DNA of 64,000 nt. Source: an uncultured Fibrobacter sp. GTDB lineage: Bacteria > Fibrobacterota > Fibrobacteria > Fibrobacterales > Fibrobacteraceae. Numbering within the stretch: the first letter of the stretch is position 1; each line of letters begins with the position of its first letter. The position numbers and the translations under genes are program-made. Below, one piece after another: positions 7,159 through 15,717 of the stretch. A model generated the notes under the pieces. That model was not told the origin of the DNA, did not search any database, and saw nothing but the letters and a program-made list of their open reading frames with translations. Where the stretch lies: assembly GCA_946186895.1 (NCBI GenBank), contig CAMHOW010000008.1, positions 1-64,000 of the forward strand. Reading direction: 5' to 3'.

Positions 7159-8226
7159 ATGAAAGACAAGGCAAAAAAACTGATTGAAAAATACGAGGAA
7201 CTTGAATCGGAACTGGGGAACCCGGAGGTTCTCGCCGACCAGGCCCGTTACAACAAAATCCACAAGCAGTACAAGGGTATCGAAAAGGCCGTGGCAAAGG
7301 CCAAGGAATACCTGCAGTTGCTCAACGACCAAGAGGAATGGAAGGCGGCTCTTGGCGATTCCGACCCCGAAATGGTGGCCATGGCCAAGTCCGAACTTTC
7401 GGACATCGAAAAGAAACTGCCCGGCGTCACCGACGAACTGCAGATTCTGATGGTTCCCAAGGACCCCTGGGACTACCGCAACGCCACTCTCGAAATCCGT
7501 GGCGGTACCGGCGGTGACGAGTCGGCCCTCTTTGCAGGCGATCTGTTCCGCATGTACCAGGGTTATTGCAGCCGCATGGGCTGGAAAATGACCATCCAGG
7601 ACGCCAGCGAAGGCACCGTGGGCGGCTACAAGGAAATCCGGGTGTTCATCGAAGGCGACAGCGTCTATGGGACCTTGAAATTCGAAAGCGGCGTGCACCG
7701 CGTGCAGCGCGTGCCCGAAACCGAAGCCCAGGGCCGCGTGCATACCTCCGCTGCGACGGTAGCCATCCTTCCCGAAGCCGAAGAAGTGGACGTGGAAATC
7801 CGCGAAGCGGACATCCACATGGACACCTACCGCTCTTCGGGTGCTGGCGGTCAGTACATCAACAAGACGGATTCCGCCGTTCGCCTCACCCACATTCCCA
7901 CAGGCGTGGTGGTGAGCTGCCAGACCGAACGTAGCCAGCTGCAGAACAGACTTCACGCCATGGAAATGCTCCGTTCCAAGATTCTGGACGCCGTCATTGC
8001 GAAGAAGGAACAGGAAGAAGCGGCCAGCCGCAAGGCCCTGGTAGGTACCGGTGACCGTAGCGCGAAAATCCGCACCTACAATTTTCCGCAAAACCGCGTC
8101 ACTGACCACCGCATAGGCCTTACGCTCTATAACCTGGACAAGGTCATTACCGGCGACCTGGACGAAATCATCAACGGTCTCCAGATGGCCAACGCCCAAG
8201 AGAAACTGGGGAAGTTTAACGCATAA
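7159..8226 (+). CDS. prfA: Peptide chain release factor 1
   Basis: RF1 recognises UAA/UAG stop codons and triggers peptidyl-tRNA hydrolysis on the ribosome. The 355-residue protein has the N-terminal coiled coil (KDKAKKLIEKYEELESELG), the PCRF domain, and the catalytic loop SSGAGGQYINKTDSAVRLTH with the universal GGQ whose Gln is methylated by PrmC. It ends with NFPQNRVTDHRIGLTLYNLD. I start at ATG 7159; the track's 7150 uses a TTG three codons earlier. prmC, which encodes the methyltransferase for this GGQ, lies 74 bases downstream, separated by a palindromic repeat. Confidence 0.96.
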   Translation: MKDKAKKLIEKYEELESELGNPEVLADQARYNKIHKQYKGIEKAVAKAKEYLQLLNDQEEWKAALGDSDPEMVAMAKSELSDIEKKLPGVTDELQILMVPKDPWDYRNATLEIRGGTGGDESALFAGDLFRMYQGYCSRMGWKMTIQDASEGTVGGYKEIRVFIEGDSVYGTLKFESGVHRVQRVPETEAQGRVHTSAATVAILPEAEEVDVEIREADIHMDTYRSSGAGGQYINKTDSAVRLTHIPTGVVVSCQTERSQLQNRLHAMEMLRSKILDAVIAKKEQEEAASRKALVGTGDRSAKIRTYNFPQNRVTDHRIGLTLYNLDKVITGDLDEIINGLQMANAQEKLGKFNA

Positions 8227-8228
8227 GC

Positions 8229-8279
8229 CAGATTCCGGGTCCCCGGATCGAGTCCGGGGCAGGCCGAGCCCGGAATGAC
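8229..8279. repeat. Palindromic intergenic repeat ending CCCGGAATGAC
   Basis: This GC-rich imperfect inverted repeat sits between prfA and prmC: ATTCCGGG...TCCCCGGATCGAGTCCGGGG...CCCGGAATGAC. It belongs to a loose family of intergenic repeats ending in CGGG(C/A)ATGAC seen also at 36757-36783 and 55194-55262. Confidence 0.6.
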
Positions 8280-8300
8280 GATTGAGGAAGAGAGAATCTT

Positions 8301-9206
8301 ATGCCGCAGATGACAGTGCTCGAAATCTTGAACCGCACCAAGGTCTTCTTCGAAAAGAAGGGCGTGCCCGACCCGTTGCTAGATGCCCAGTACATCATCA
8401 GCCACGGTCTCAAGATGAAGAACCGCATGGACCTGTACCTGAATTTCGAGAAGCCCCTGAGCCCCGCAGAGCTGGACATCTTGCGTCCGCTGGTGGCCCG
8501 CCGTGCCAACCGGGAACCTCTGCAGCATATCATTGGCGACACAAGCTTCCGCGGGTTCACCATCAAGTGCGACCCCCGTGCCCTAATTCCCCGCCCCGAA
8601 ACGGAATCCCTGGTAGACATGGCGAAAGACGCCCTGAAGGGTATCGAAAGTCCCTTCATCGTGGAAATCGGGACCGGAACAGGCGCCATCGCCATCTCTT
8701 GCGCCAAGGAAATTACAGGTGCCAAGGTGCTTGCCACCGACATTTCTGAAGAAGCCCTGGCTCTTGCCCAGGAAAATGCCGTTGCGAACAACCTGAGCGA
8801 CTCGCTAAGCTTCGCCAAGGGCGACCTGCTGGAAGCCGTTACCACCGAGACAATCAAGAAGGCCACCGGCGATGTTTTCGGCGAAGCCTCTACAAGGATT
8901 GACTGCCTAATTGCAAACCTCCCCTATATTCCCGATGGCGAAAAGGGAAAACTCCAGCCCGAGGTAGACAAGTTCGACCCGGCCCTGGCCCTTTTCGGAG
9001 GGCCCGACGGCCTTACGCTGGTACGCAAGCTACTCCAGCAAACCGAAGGCAAGCTTTCTGCAGGAGCACCCATCTTCTTGGAAATCGGTTCGGAGCAGGC
9101 CGAAATCCTAAAGAACGAAGCCGGCAATTACCCGTGGCTAGAATTTACAGGAATCCACAAGGACTACTGCGACAACATCAGGTTTGTAAGCTACAAGACA
9201 AAGTAG
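8301..9206 (+). CDS. prmC: Peptide chain release factor N5-glutamine methyltransferase
   Basis: PrmC methylates the GGQ glutamine of release factors with SAM. The 301-residue protein has the N-terminal helical domain (TVLEILNRTKVFFEKKG), PLQHIIGDTSFRGF, RALIPRPETESLVD, the SAM loop VEIGTGTGAIAIS, and the catalytic-motif region IANLPYIPDGEKG. The canonical NPPY motif reads NLPY here. The Asn and Tyr are kept, so activity is likely retained. The ATG is preceded by GAGGAAGAGAGAATCTT. Its position after prfA matches the common prfA-prmC arrangement. Confidence 0.92.
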   Translation: MPQMTVLEILNRTKVFFEKKGVPDPLLDAQYIISHGLKMKNRMDLYLNFEKPLSPAELDILRPLVARRANREPLQHIIGDTSFRGFTIKCDPRALIPRPETESLVDMAKDALKGIESPFIVEIGTGTGAIAISCAKEITGAKVLATDISEEALALAQENAVANNLSDSLSFAKGDLLEAVTTETIKKATGDVFGEASTRIDCLIANLPYIPDGEKGKLQPEVDKFDPALALFGGPDGLTLVRKLLQQTEGKLSAGAPIFLEIGSEQAEILKNEAGNYPWLEFTGIHKDYCDNIRFVSYKTK

Positions 9207-9230
9207 AACAACAAAAACAGGGGGAGTTGT

Positions 9231-10034
9231 ATGAAGTGGCTACTTTTTGTTCTGTTAGTCGGATTATTTATTGGTGTTGCCCAAGCGCAGGACACCGTCT
9301 TCGTCATTATGGCGCCACCACCGACAGAAGTTGAAACCACAACTCCACCGCCGGCACAAGTTCAGGTTATTGAAATCCAAACGGCAGGCCCGCAAGCCGG
9401 GCAGACCGCAATGCAGAAGCCTACCAGAAGACGTAGCGGCTTCTACCTAAACGGAGCATTTGGTCTCGACTATTCGTACCTCTACTACAACCACCGCTAC
9501 TACAACGACAGAACCAAATACGACGGCTCGGGCGTGGGCGCTACGGCGGAACTTACCATGGGTATTCTTATCAGAGAATTCCTTGGTATCCACGGGACTG
9601 TTGAATTTGGCAGCTTTGACGGCAAATACGAATGCCATGAATGCGGCTACTTCGACGACGAAATGGAAGCTGGCTACTTTGTCGGTGGAGCGGGTATTAC
9701 GGTATACCCCTTCCGCCGGCCCGATTCATTTATGGCGGGCTCCTTCATCGGCGCAAAGATTCTGATGGGTGTCATTGACCTAACAATCCCTGATTATAAC
9801 AGCAGTTGGAAAAGCGACAATAGCGAGGATTACTTTGCCTTTGCTTTTAATCTGGAGCTAGGCAAGGACATAAAGGTCGGCGACAGAATGTTCCTTGGGT
9901 TTGGCATTCGGTACCAAGTTCTCGCCATTGCCTCCGGCGACGACATGGCCGGCGAAGAGGACTACGAGGATTACTACCATCACGACCATATGGTGAACTC
10001 CGTACAGCTGCTCTTCCACATCGGAAGAAAGTAG
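9231..10034 (+). CDS. Predicted outer-membrane beta-barrel protein
   Basis: This 267-residue protein has a clear signal peptide (MKWLLFVLLVGLFIGVAQAQ), then a Pro/Thr-rich periplasmic linker (residues about 28-65). A barrel-like region follows, of alternating aromatic and glycine-rich strands (SGFYLNGAFGLDYSYLYY, GYFVGGAGITVYPF, FLGFGIRYQVL). The final strand is VNSVQLLFHIGRK. A CHEC motif lies in a loop (KYECHECGYFDD). A very strong ribosome site (GGGGGAG) precedes the ATG. Its stop codon directly abuts the stop of the convergent small gene. The precise function is unknown. Confidence 0.72.
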   Translation: MKWLLFVLLVGLFIGVAQAQDTVFVIMAPPPTEVETTTPPPAQVQVIEIQTAGPQAGQTAMQKPTRRRSGFYLNGAFGLDYSYLYYNHRYYNDRTKYDGSGVGATAELTMGILIREFLGIHGTVEFGSFDGKYECHECGYFDDEMEAGYFVGGAGITVYPFRRPDSFMAGSFIGAKILMGVIDLTIPDYNSSWKSDNSEDYFAFAFNLELGKDIKVGDRMFLGFGIRYQVLAIASGDDMAGEEDYEDYYHHDHMVNSVQLLFHIGRK

Positions 10035-10229
10035 TTACATTCCTACAGGGCAGCCAAGAGCACCAAGCACATAGATTTCGCTTTCGCCGGCACGGTAATA
10101 AGGCAAAAGCACATCGTCATCTACAAAGCTGCTGTCCATACCGCCAAGCTGGAGCTGTTCGTCAATACGGCGGCGGAAAATGGAATAACCGGAATCCCAA
10201 GGGCTCTTTTCAGAAAGTTCAAACTTCAT
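10035..10229 (-). CDS. Small conserved-looking hypothetical protein
   Basis: This 64-residue protein is MKFELSEKSPWDSGYS..., ending VLGALGCPVGM. I choose ATG at 10229 because AGAGGTAAAT lies directly upstream; the longer ORF starts upstream of this ribosome site. No signal peptide, membrane helix or known motif is visible. Its stop codon abuts the stop of the convergent barrel-protein gene with no base between them. It is downstream of rlpA on the same strand, with 114 bases between. I do not recognise it. Confidence 0.6.
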   Translation of the reverse strand: MKFELSEKSPWDSGYSIFRRRIDEQLQLGGMDSSFVDDDVLLPYYRAGESEIYVLGALGCPVGM

Positions 10230-10343
10230 ATTTACCTCTTTTTCAAAGAAGGGCACACAAACAAGAAAGTGCCGTTCTATGCCAGTAAATATAGAATCTA
10301 AACTTTGTCAAAAAATGACATTTATCTTTCATCAAAAAATTTT

Positions 10344-10784
10344 TTATTCTATCACTGTAGCGGTAACCTTGGCGTGCCCAACCTTGTCGAGGCCGATATC
10401 CTTGCCGGCAACTACGCTCAGATCCAATATCCGACCGTCTACATAAGGCCCACGGTCATTGACCCGCACCACCACAGAAGCCCCGTTATCGTCCCGAACC
10501 ACCTTCAGCTTGGTACCGAAGGGCAGGGACTTGTGGGCACAGGTGTAGTCATTCTGGTTGAAAATCTCGCCACTAGCCGTTTTCTTGCCATGAAACCCAG
10601 GACCATAGTAGCTAGCCTCGCCGGTGAGCTTGGTGCCTATTTCGGCCTTTTCCTTAGAGGCGTAATGTTTTTCAGGGAACCGGACAAAGCCCTTGCGGGA
10701 AGCGATCTTTGCGTTTGCTGAAGCACAGCCCGAAAAAGCCAAAGCCAACAGAGCGCACAGAATGCATATTAGGAAACGCCTCAA
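10344..10784 (-). CDS. rlpA: RlpA-family septal ring lytic transglycosylase lipoprotein
   Basis: This is a rare lipoprotein A family protein with a double-psi beta-barrel that cleaves glycan strands lacking stem peptides. Family marks are GEASYYGPGFHGKKTASGE, TCAHKSLPFGTKLKV and VVRVNDRGPYVDGRILDLS, the last containing the catalytic Asp. I prefer a TTG start at 10784, giving MRRFLICILCALLALAFSGC. It sits just after AGGGATGG and removes a 47-base overlap with the upstream TPR gene. The track's longer form adds 19 residues before the signal peptide that look non-native. There is no SPOR domain at this short length (about 146 residues). Confidence 0.85.
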   Translation of the reverse strand: MRRFLICILCALLALAFSGCASANAKIASRKGFVRFPEKHYASKEKAEIGTKLTGEASYYGPGFHGKKTASGEIFNQNDYTCAHKSLPFGTKLKVVRDDNGASVVVRVNDRGPYVDGRILDLSVVAGKDIGLDKVGHAKVTATVIE

Positions 10785-10794
10785 AAAGCCATCC

Positions 10795-12705
10795 CTACTC
10801 AAAATCGTACATGCTGTTGTAGGAATTTTCAAGGATTTCATCTTCCTTGCTCTTGACTTCGGCCTTCTTCTCTTCGGGCTTCTTGTTTATACTTTCCTGG
10901 TACTGGGCAGACATCTGTTCAATGTGTTCTACACTTTGCTGAACACGCCTACGTAAGCGTTCCAACTCAGCATCGCTAATGGCGAGCCTGTGATCCAGCA
11001 ATTTAGCGGCCTCTTTACCCCAAGGAGTGTCTCTGTATTTTGAGCGCAGCTCATTTAAGACCGTGGCGGCACTGTCACCACGTTCCGGATCCATCTGGAA
11101 ATACACGTACTTCATGTACAGGGCCTGTATTCCCGCTTCTGTATCGGGATACTCCCTGTAAAGACTGTCAAAGGCAACATGGGCCGTTGCGTATGCCGAA
11201 TCTACCAGTTCCATCTGGTCCAGAGGCACCTCCGACGCCACCGTCCACAGGCTTTCTGCCTGCAGGTAGCGATCACGGGCCTCGTCATCACGGGTCTTGA
11301 TGGTCACACGCATTCCCAAGTTTACCTGGGCCTGCTTGGCATACTCCGTACCCGGATACTTTTCAATGATTTCCTTGTACATCTCTTCAGCCGTATCGGG
11401 GTCGCCCTTGAATTCGTCATAGATGAAAGCCCGGGCATAGGTCGCCCGCATCACTCGAGCTGAATCGTCCGCATTCTCGATAACCCCCGTCAGCCTCGCG
11501 ATGGCGCTATCCACTTCAGACAGCTTGAACAAGAACAACTCGGCTATCTGGAATTCCGTACCATAGAAGATGTTCATGTTGGGAATGGAATCTTTCTTCA
11601 AAGAATCATTCGCATTCCGCATAGCAATCAGACGCTTGAGAGCTTCGCTCAGAGACCGGCTCTTCTGGCCCCATTCGCAATAGTTCAGGGAACTGTAGCT
11701 GCTATCGTAATAAACTACAGCCTGTTCATAGTTCAGAGTCTTCTGCTGCTCGTAATCGCCCATATTGTAGTAGCTGCGAGCTGCATATACGGTTCTCGGA
11801 TAATCCGAATTCACCTTGCGCAAGATAATGAAGGCATCTGGATAGCGTTCCGCCATCAAGGTCACCTCACCTAGGCGCACCAGGTATTCCGGCTGCTTCT
11901 GTTCGTAATCCGGATTCTTGAATAGGGCCTTGTACTCGTCGGCCGCCTTCAAGTATTCCTTCTGGTTTACCAAGCATTCCGCCGCCTGTTCTCCTGCAGT
12001 CTGCCGCTCCCTCACATTAAGCAGCTCTATTTCCTTGGCTGTATAATGTTCTCTAGACTTTGCCCAGTCCTCTTTCTTGTAATAGAGACCTGCTAGACGG
12101 AAGTGGGCCTTGCCCCGCATAAAAGGAGTTCCCGCTGTATCAGCCAGCACTGCTTCCAGCGCTGCGATGGCCTGGTCTGGAAATTCAGACTGTTCATCCA
12201 GCAAAGAAAGCAGGTTCAACCCCTGAAAATAGTATGGGTGATTCTTACTTGCAATTACGGGTTCCAGCGCAAAACGGCTGATGTTGTATTCATGGTTCCG
12301 ATAGAGACAGTAGGCCCGCTGGTATTCCACCGCCCGCATGGAATCGTAATCGGCGAAATACCTTTCATACTCATCGTACTTGACAATAGCCTTGCCCCAT
12401 TCCCCTTTGTGGCGGAATGATTCCCCTATCAGGAATACGGCCTCAGCGGTACGCTTCTTGTTATTGGGGAAGCGTTCCAAAACGCGGGAGCCCTTCTCGA
12501 TAACCTTGTCATACTTTTGGCGTTCTTCCATTCCCGGACTAGAATCGGTCTCTTCAGGGATGCTGTCGAGACGGGCCTCGCGAAGTTCCCCCGCCTCGTC
12601 ATAAAGGCGTTCCGCATTGAACATATGGTTCAGGTAGGCACAGCAAGTACACCCCTCCAGCAAGAGGGCGACAAAAGCCAATACCATATAGCGGAAAAAT
12701 CGCAT
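10795..12705 (-). CDS. TPR-repeat outer-membrane lipoprotein
   Basis: This protein of about 636 residues starts at ATG 12705 (MRFFRYMVLAFVALLLEGC, lipobox Cys). The track's start adds 27 residues that lie partly in an intergenic repeat. The body is a chain of tetratricopeptide-like helices (EAVFLIGESFRHKGEWGKAIVKYDEYERYF, PDTAEEMYKEIIEKYPGTEYAKQAQVNLGM, TEAGIQALYMKYVYFQMDP). A charged C-terminal coiled coil follows (LERLRRRVQQSVEHIEQMS). It resembles BamD/YfiO and CpoB-like scaffolds but is much longer. The role is probably envelope assembly or cell wall scaffolding, as an inference from TPR content and neighbouring rlpA. Confidence 0.75.
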   Translation of the reverse strand: MRFFRYMVLAFVALLLEGCTCCAYLNHMFNAERLYDEAGELREARLDSIPEETDSSPGMEERQKYDKVIEKGSRVLERFPNNKKRTAEAVFLIGESFRHKGEWGKAIVKYDEYERYFADYDSMRAVEYQRAYCLYRNHEYNISRFALEPVIASKNHPYYFQGLNLLSLLDEQSEFPDQAIAALEAVLADTAGTPFMRGKAHFRLAGLYYKKEDWAKSREHYTAKEIELLNVRERQTAGEQAAECLVNQKEYLKAADEYKALFKNPDYEQKQPEYLVRLGEVTLMAERYPDAFIILRKVNSDYPRTVYAARSYYNMGDYEQQKTLNYEQAVVYYDSSYSSLNYCEWGQKSRSLSEALKRLIAMRNANDSLKKDSIPNMNIFYGTEFQIAELFLFKLSEVDSAIARLTGVIENADDSARVMRATYARAFIYDEFKGDPDTAEEMYKEIIEKYPGTEYAKQAQVNLGMRVTIKTRDDEARDRYLQAESLWTVASEVPLDQMELVDSAYATAHVAFDSLYREYPDTEAGIQALYMKYVYFQMDPERGDSAATVLNELRSKYRDTPWGKEAAKLLDHRLAISDAELERLRRRVQQSVEHIEQMSAQYQESINKKPEEKKAEVKSKEDEILENSYNSMYDFE

Positions 12706-12750
12706 AGGGTAAAGATACAAAAAAGTAGGGGGCGGGAAACAGGCCCTAAT

Positions 12751-12822
12751 TAGGAAATGTGAGGTGTGAGATGTGAAATGAATCATTTCACATTACACAT
12801 TCCACATTACACATTTTGCATT
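12751..12822. repeat. ACATTNCACATT-rich intergenic palindrome
   Basis: The intergenic stretch reads GATGTGAAATGAATCATTTCACAT (a near-perfect palindrome) followed by TACACATTCCACATTACACATTTTGCATT. It separates the two TPR genes. It is low in complexity and contains no ORF. Confidence 0.6.
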
Positions 12823-14533
12823 AAAACTCGTTCAGATACGTGCTGTAGTCGCACAACTTGAGGCCTGGCGGAAGCACAGACTTGTCAAAACGGACCATTC
12901 GGATTTCCTTAGGTGTTCCGACAACCCGAGCGAGAATTTCAAAATTGTCCTGGGTTTCCCAGACAGCCGCATCAATAACAAGGCCATCGCCACAATCTGT
13001 CTCGCCAGTGCTATTTCCAATACCAGAAATTCTAGAATTCTGCTTCAGGAACCTGGTGAAAACTTCTGGCGCAAGCCCCAGATGATTGGATGTGGTCGAA
13101 GAATCATAAACCACCACGTGGACTTCGCGGAAACGATTCAGGGAATCAAAAACCACCGTGTAGGTGTGCTTGTAAGGGGCATCGTAGAAACTTTCTTGCC
13201 AGACATTCTTCTTGACAGGCCTAAAATTCTTGATGTCGTACTTCTTGAAAAATTCTGCAGGAGTCGCTCCGTAACGGACAAGGTAATGGCCCAGCATCGT
13301 TGAGAAATCGTGTTTGGTCGAGGGAGCCATGGACTCTCGAAGGCTGTCCACAGCGCGGTTCAGATCTTCGGCAAGTCCGTTCGCCTGCACCGGCAACACT
13401 GGGCGGGTCACATTACATTCCTGTATGCGCTGCTGGATATCCGGATACTCCGGATCCTTGCTCTGAATCTCTCTGAACTGGATACGGGCGCGGTCAAAAT
13501 CACGCCCCTTCAAGTATGCAAGTCCCAGAGCCTCACGCAAGGGCATGTTCTCGGGATATTTTTCCACCAGAGGTTCAAGGATTTCCCAAGCCAGTTGGGA
13601 GCGGTCCATGGGAGAAATTTTACCGCCACCCACTCCGGGTGCAGTCTTTTCGCCAACAGTCGCCAAAGCAATTGCGGCACCTTCAAAATCCGGCCTAAAA
13701 GCAAGAATTCTCTGGTAAACCTTTTCCGCCTCGTCATAACGGCCCTGGTATTCCAGCAGATACCCGCGTAAAAGCAGCATTTCGGCATCCATGGGGTACT
13801 GAGTCAGACCATAATCCAACAACGAGGAACAGCTATCCAGCGTGCCCATATCATGGAAAAGCCTAGCCAGGACTTCGTAGCCACGGGGTTCGTTACCAGC
13901 CGAAAGACTAATGGCCGCACGGGATTCCTCTACGGCCTGGGGCATGCGATTGTTTTCATTCAAAAGACGGGCGTACCAAAGACGGGCCTCCACCAAAGCT
14001 GGAGCCTGCTCCACTGCAATCTTTGCCATCTCAAGGGCCACCGTCTTGTTGCCAGACTTGTATGTCTTGCGACTTTCAAGATACTTGGCCAGTCCCGTAT
14101 TCGGATACTTGCCTTGTAACTTCCCGATTAACAAGTTCAGACGATTGTTCTCCAACTCCGTCAAGGAATCTATTTCGAACAAACTATTGGTTTCGTTCCA
14201 CAGGGAAACCACCAGGTCCGGATACAACAAAGACACGGCATTAAAAATCTCATTAGCCTGCACATAGGCTCCGCTACGGAACAGTTCTGTTGCGCGACGA
14301 ATTTCGCCCTGGGTCTGGAGAGGTAGCTCCGAAAGTTCCTGACGCATATCGGGGGAATCCCCCTTCAAAAACTGCGTTCCCGCCTTGAGGCCAAAAGGAA
14401 CTTCCGGCACCGTCACCTTGGCAGGGGCCATATCCAGATACAACTGATAACCGCCCAAACCGACAACGGCAACACAGCAGAGAATCAAGAAAAGGTAAGC
14501 TGCCTTCCGGGCTGTCTCGGATGCCAAAGCCAT
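12821..14533 (-). CDS. Membrane-anchored TPR-repeat protein coupled to a sigma factor
   Basis: This 570-residue protein has one N-terminal membrane helix (AAYLFLILCCVAVVGLGGYQLYL) and then TPR-like repeats. The repeats run through EIRRATELFRSGAYVQANEIFNAV, LVEARLWYARLLNENNRMPQAVEES, AEMLLLRGYLLEYQGRYDEAEKVYQRIL and PLREALGLAYLKGRDFDRARIQFREI. A distinct C-terminal domain follows (residues about 400-570, TYTVVFDSLNRFREVHVVVYDSS). The ATG at 14533 overlaps the sigma-factor stop as TGATG, so translation is coupled. The C-terminal domain is likely extracytoplasmic. Confidence 0.75.
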   Translation of the reverse strand: MALASETARKAAYLFLILCCVAVVGLGGYQLYLDMAPAKVTVPEVPFGLKAGTQFLKGDSPDMRQELSELPLQTQGEIRRATELFRSGAYVQANEIFNAVSLLYPDLVVSLWNETNSLFEIDSLTELENNRLNLLIGKLQGKYPNTGLAKYLESRKTYKSGNKTVALEMAKIAVEQAPALVEARLWYARLLNENNRMPQAVEESRAAISLSAGNEPRGYEVLARLFHDMGTLDSCSSLLDYGLTQYPMDAEMLLLRGYLLEYQGRYDEAEKVYQRILAFRPDFEGAAIALATVGEKTAPGVGGGKISPMDRSQLAWEILEPLVEKYPENMPLREALGLAYLKGRDFDRARIQFREIQSKDPEYPDIQQRIQECNVTRPVLPVQANGLAEDLNRAVDSLRESMAPSTKHDFSTMLGHYLVRYGATPAEFFKKYDIKNFRPVKKNVWQESFYDAPYKHTYTVVFDSLNRFREVHVVVYDSSTTSNHLGLAPEVFTRFLKQNSRISGIGNSTGETDCGDGLVIDAAVWETQDNFEILARVVGTPKEIRMVRFDKSVLPPGLKLCDYSTYLNEF

Positions 14534-15384
14534 CAATGCTCCAGGAAATCGGAGAGTTTATCCTTGTGTTCTTTGCTCTTTTGCAAACGCCTAAGGGTCT
14601 TATTCTTAATCTGGCGTACCCTCTCGCGAGAGAGGCGCAAATCTTCGCCAATATCCTTGAGCGTAGTGTCTTCTACGGTATCAAGACCATAGAACATCTT
14701 CAGAATTTCTTCTTCCCTACGGGGAAGCGAGGCCAGGGTCTCGTCAATCATCTTGCGACGTTCTTCCCGTTCCATCTCTTCTTCTTGCTTGCCTTCGTTA
14801 CCCAGGACATCCATCAGGGTACTGACGGAATCCGCCCCGGAGCTACTGCCAGCATCGTCACCGATGGGAGCGTCCAAAGAGATGTCTACAATCTTTTCCA
14901 TGACCTCGATAATGTCCTTTTCGAAAGGAGCAAACTCTTCCATGGCCATGGTCTTTGCATAGTCACCGCCATTCAGCATCAAGGCCCGCTTAAATCGGTT
15001 CACCATGGCAAGCTTGTTTGGCGGAATGCGAACAGAGCCTACCTGCTCAAAAAGGGCTTTCTGGATAGACTGGCGAATCCACCACACGGCGTAAGAGATG
15101 AACTTGACATCCTTATTCATGTCGAAGCGTTTAGCCGCCTTATAAAGTCCAATATTGCCTTCGTTAATCAAATCCAGCAAGGCAAGCCCGCGACCCTGGT
15201 ACTTGCGGGCCACAGAAACCACGAAACGCAGGTTCCCACGAATCAGCCGCTGAAGGGCCGATTTACGAATTTCCTCCGTCTCGCCGGTCCTGATAATCGT
15301 CAACAAGGCCTCTTCCTCTTGCTGAGAAAGGGTCGGGTAACGATTCAAGTCGCGAAAATAAAGTGATTCGTTAAACTCGCTCAT
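14533..15384 (-). CDS. Sigma-70 family RNA polymerase sigma factor (short, RpoD/RpoS-like)
   Basis: This 283-residue sigma factor lacks region 1.1, like group 1/2 factors of Bacteroidetes-type bacteria. Region 1.2 is YFRDLNRYPTLSQQEEEAL. Region 2 is NLRFVVSVARKYQGRGLALLDLINEGNIGLYKAAKRFD with VWWIRQSIQKAL. Region 3 is partly replaced by an acidic, Ser-rich stretch (DDAGSSSGADS). Region 4 is LPRREEEILKMFYGLD with the helix-turn-helix LKDIGEDLRLSRERVRQIKNKTLRRL. I start at ATG 15384 (GGA upstream); the track's TTG adds four residues. It could be an alternative or the primary sigma factor; this cannot be decided from one window. Confidence 0.9.
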   Translation of the reverse strand: MSEFNESLYFRDLNRYPTLSQQEEEALLTIIRTGETEEIRKSALQRLIRGNLRFVVSVARKYQGRGLALLDLINEGNIGLYKAAKRFDMNKDVKFISYAVWWIRQSIQKALFEQVGSVRIPPNKLAMVNRFKRALMLNGGDYAKTMAMEEFAPFEKDIIEVMEKIVDISLDAPIGDDAGSSSGADSVSTLMDVLGNEGKQEEEMEREERRKMIDETLASLPRREEEILKMFYGLDTVEDTTLKDIGEDLRLSRERVRQIKNKTLRRLQKSKEHKDKLSDFLEH

Positions 15385-15420
15385 GATTTTTTCCAAAATA
15401 CTCGCAGTAAATATTGTTTT

Positions 15421-15717
15421 TTACGCGTTTTTCGTCAATTCCTTCAATTTATCGTAGGGGTAAATTCCCGAACGGTGGCCGTCGCTAAAGGACAACCCCG
15501 CAGCGTAGCGACCAATGGATTGAACCCTCTCCAATTTTATATCGTCAGGAACAGTGGAATTGTCAAGCAATTTTTCACCCGTATGTTCATCTACGCACAA
15601 GGCGCAAGGGCATGCAAGACGGAGTTCACGAATCGAACAGGTGCCTCGCGTTCCGTCATTCCACTCAAAGCCCAGTCTACCGGCCTTAGTTCTGAAAACT
15701 TTCTTGGGCTGGATCAT
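15421..15717 (-). CDS. DUF971 family protein
   Basis: This 98-residue protein of the DUF971 (gamma-butyrobetaine hydroxylase N-terminal-like) family has FEWNDGTRGTCSIRELRLACPC, then SDGHRSGIYPYDKL. CPCALC supplies three cysteines of the putative metal site. Such proteins are often encoded next to, or fused to, Mrp/NBP35 ATPases. Here the ATG overlaps the mrp stop as ATGA, which supports a joint role in Fe-S cluster handling. Confidence 0.88.
   Translation of the reverse strand: MIQPKKVFRTKAGRLGFEWNDGTRGTCSIRELRLACPCALCVDEHTGEKLLDNSTVPDDIKLERVQSIGRYAAGLSFSDGHRSGIYPYDKLKELTKNA

Noticed and set aside
7144-8199. 351-aa minus-strand ORF opposite prfA
   Set aside because: Shadow of RF1.
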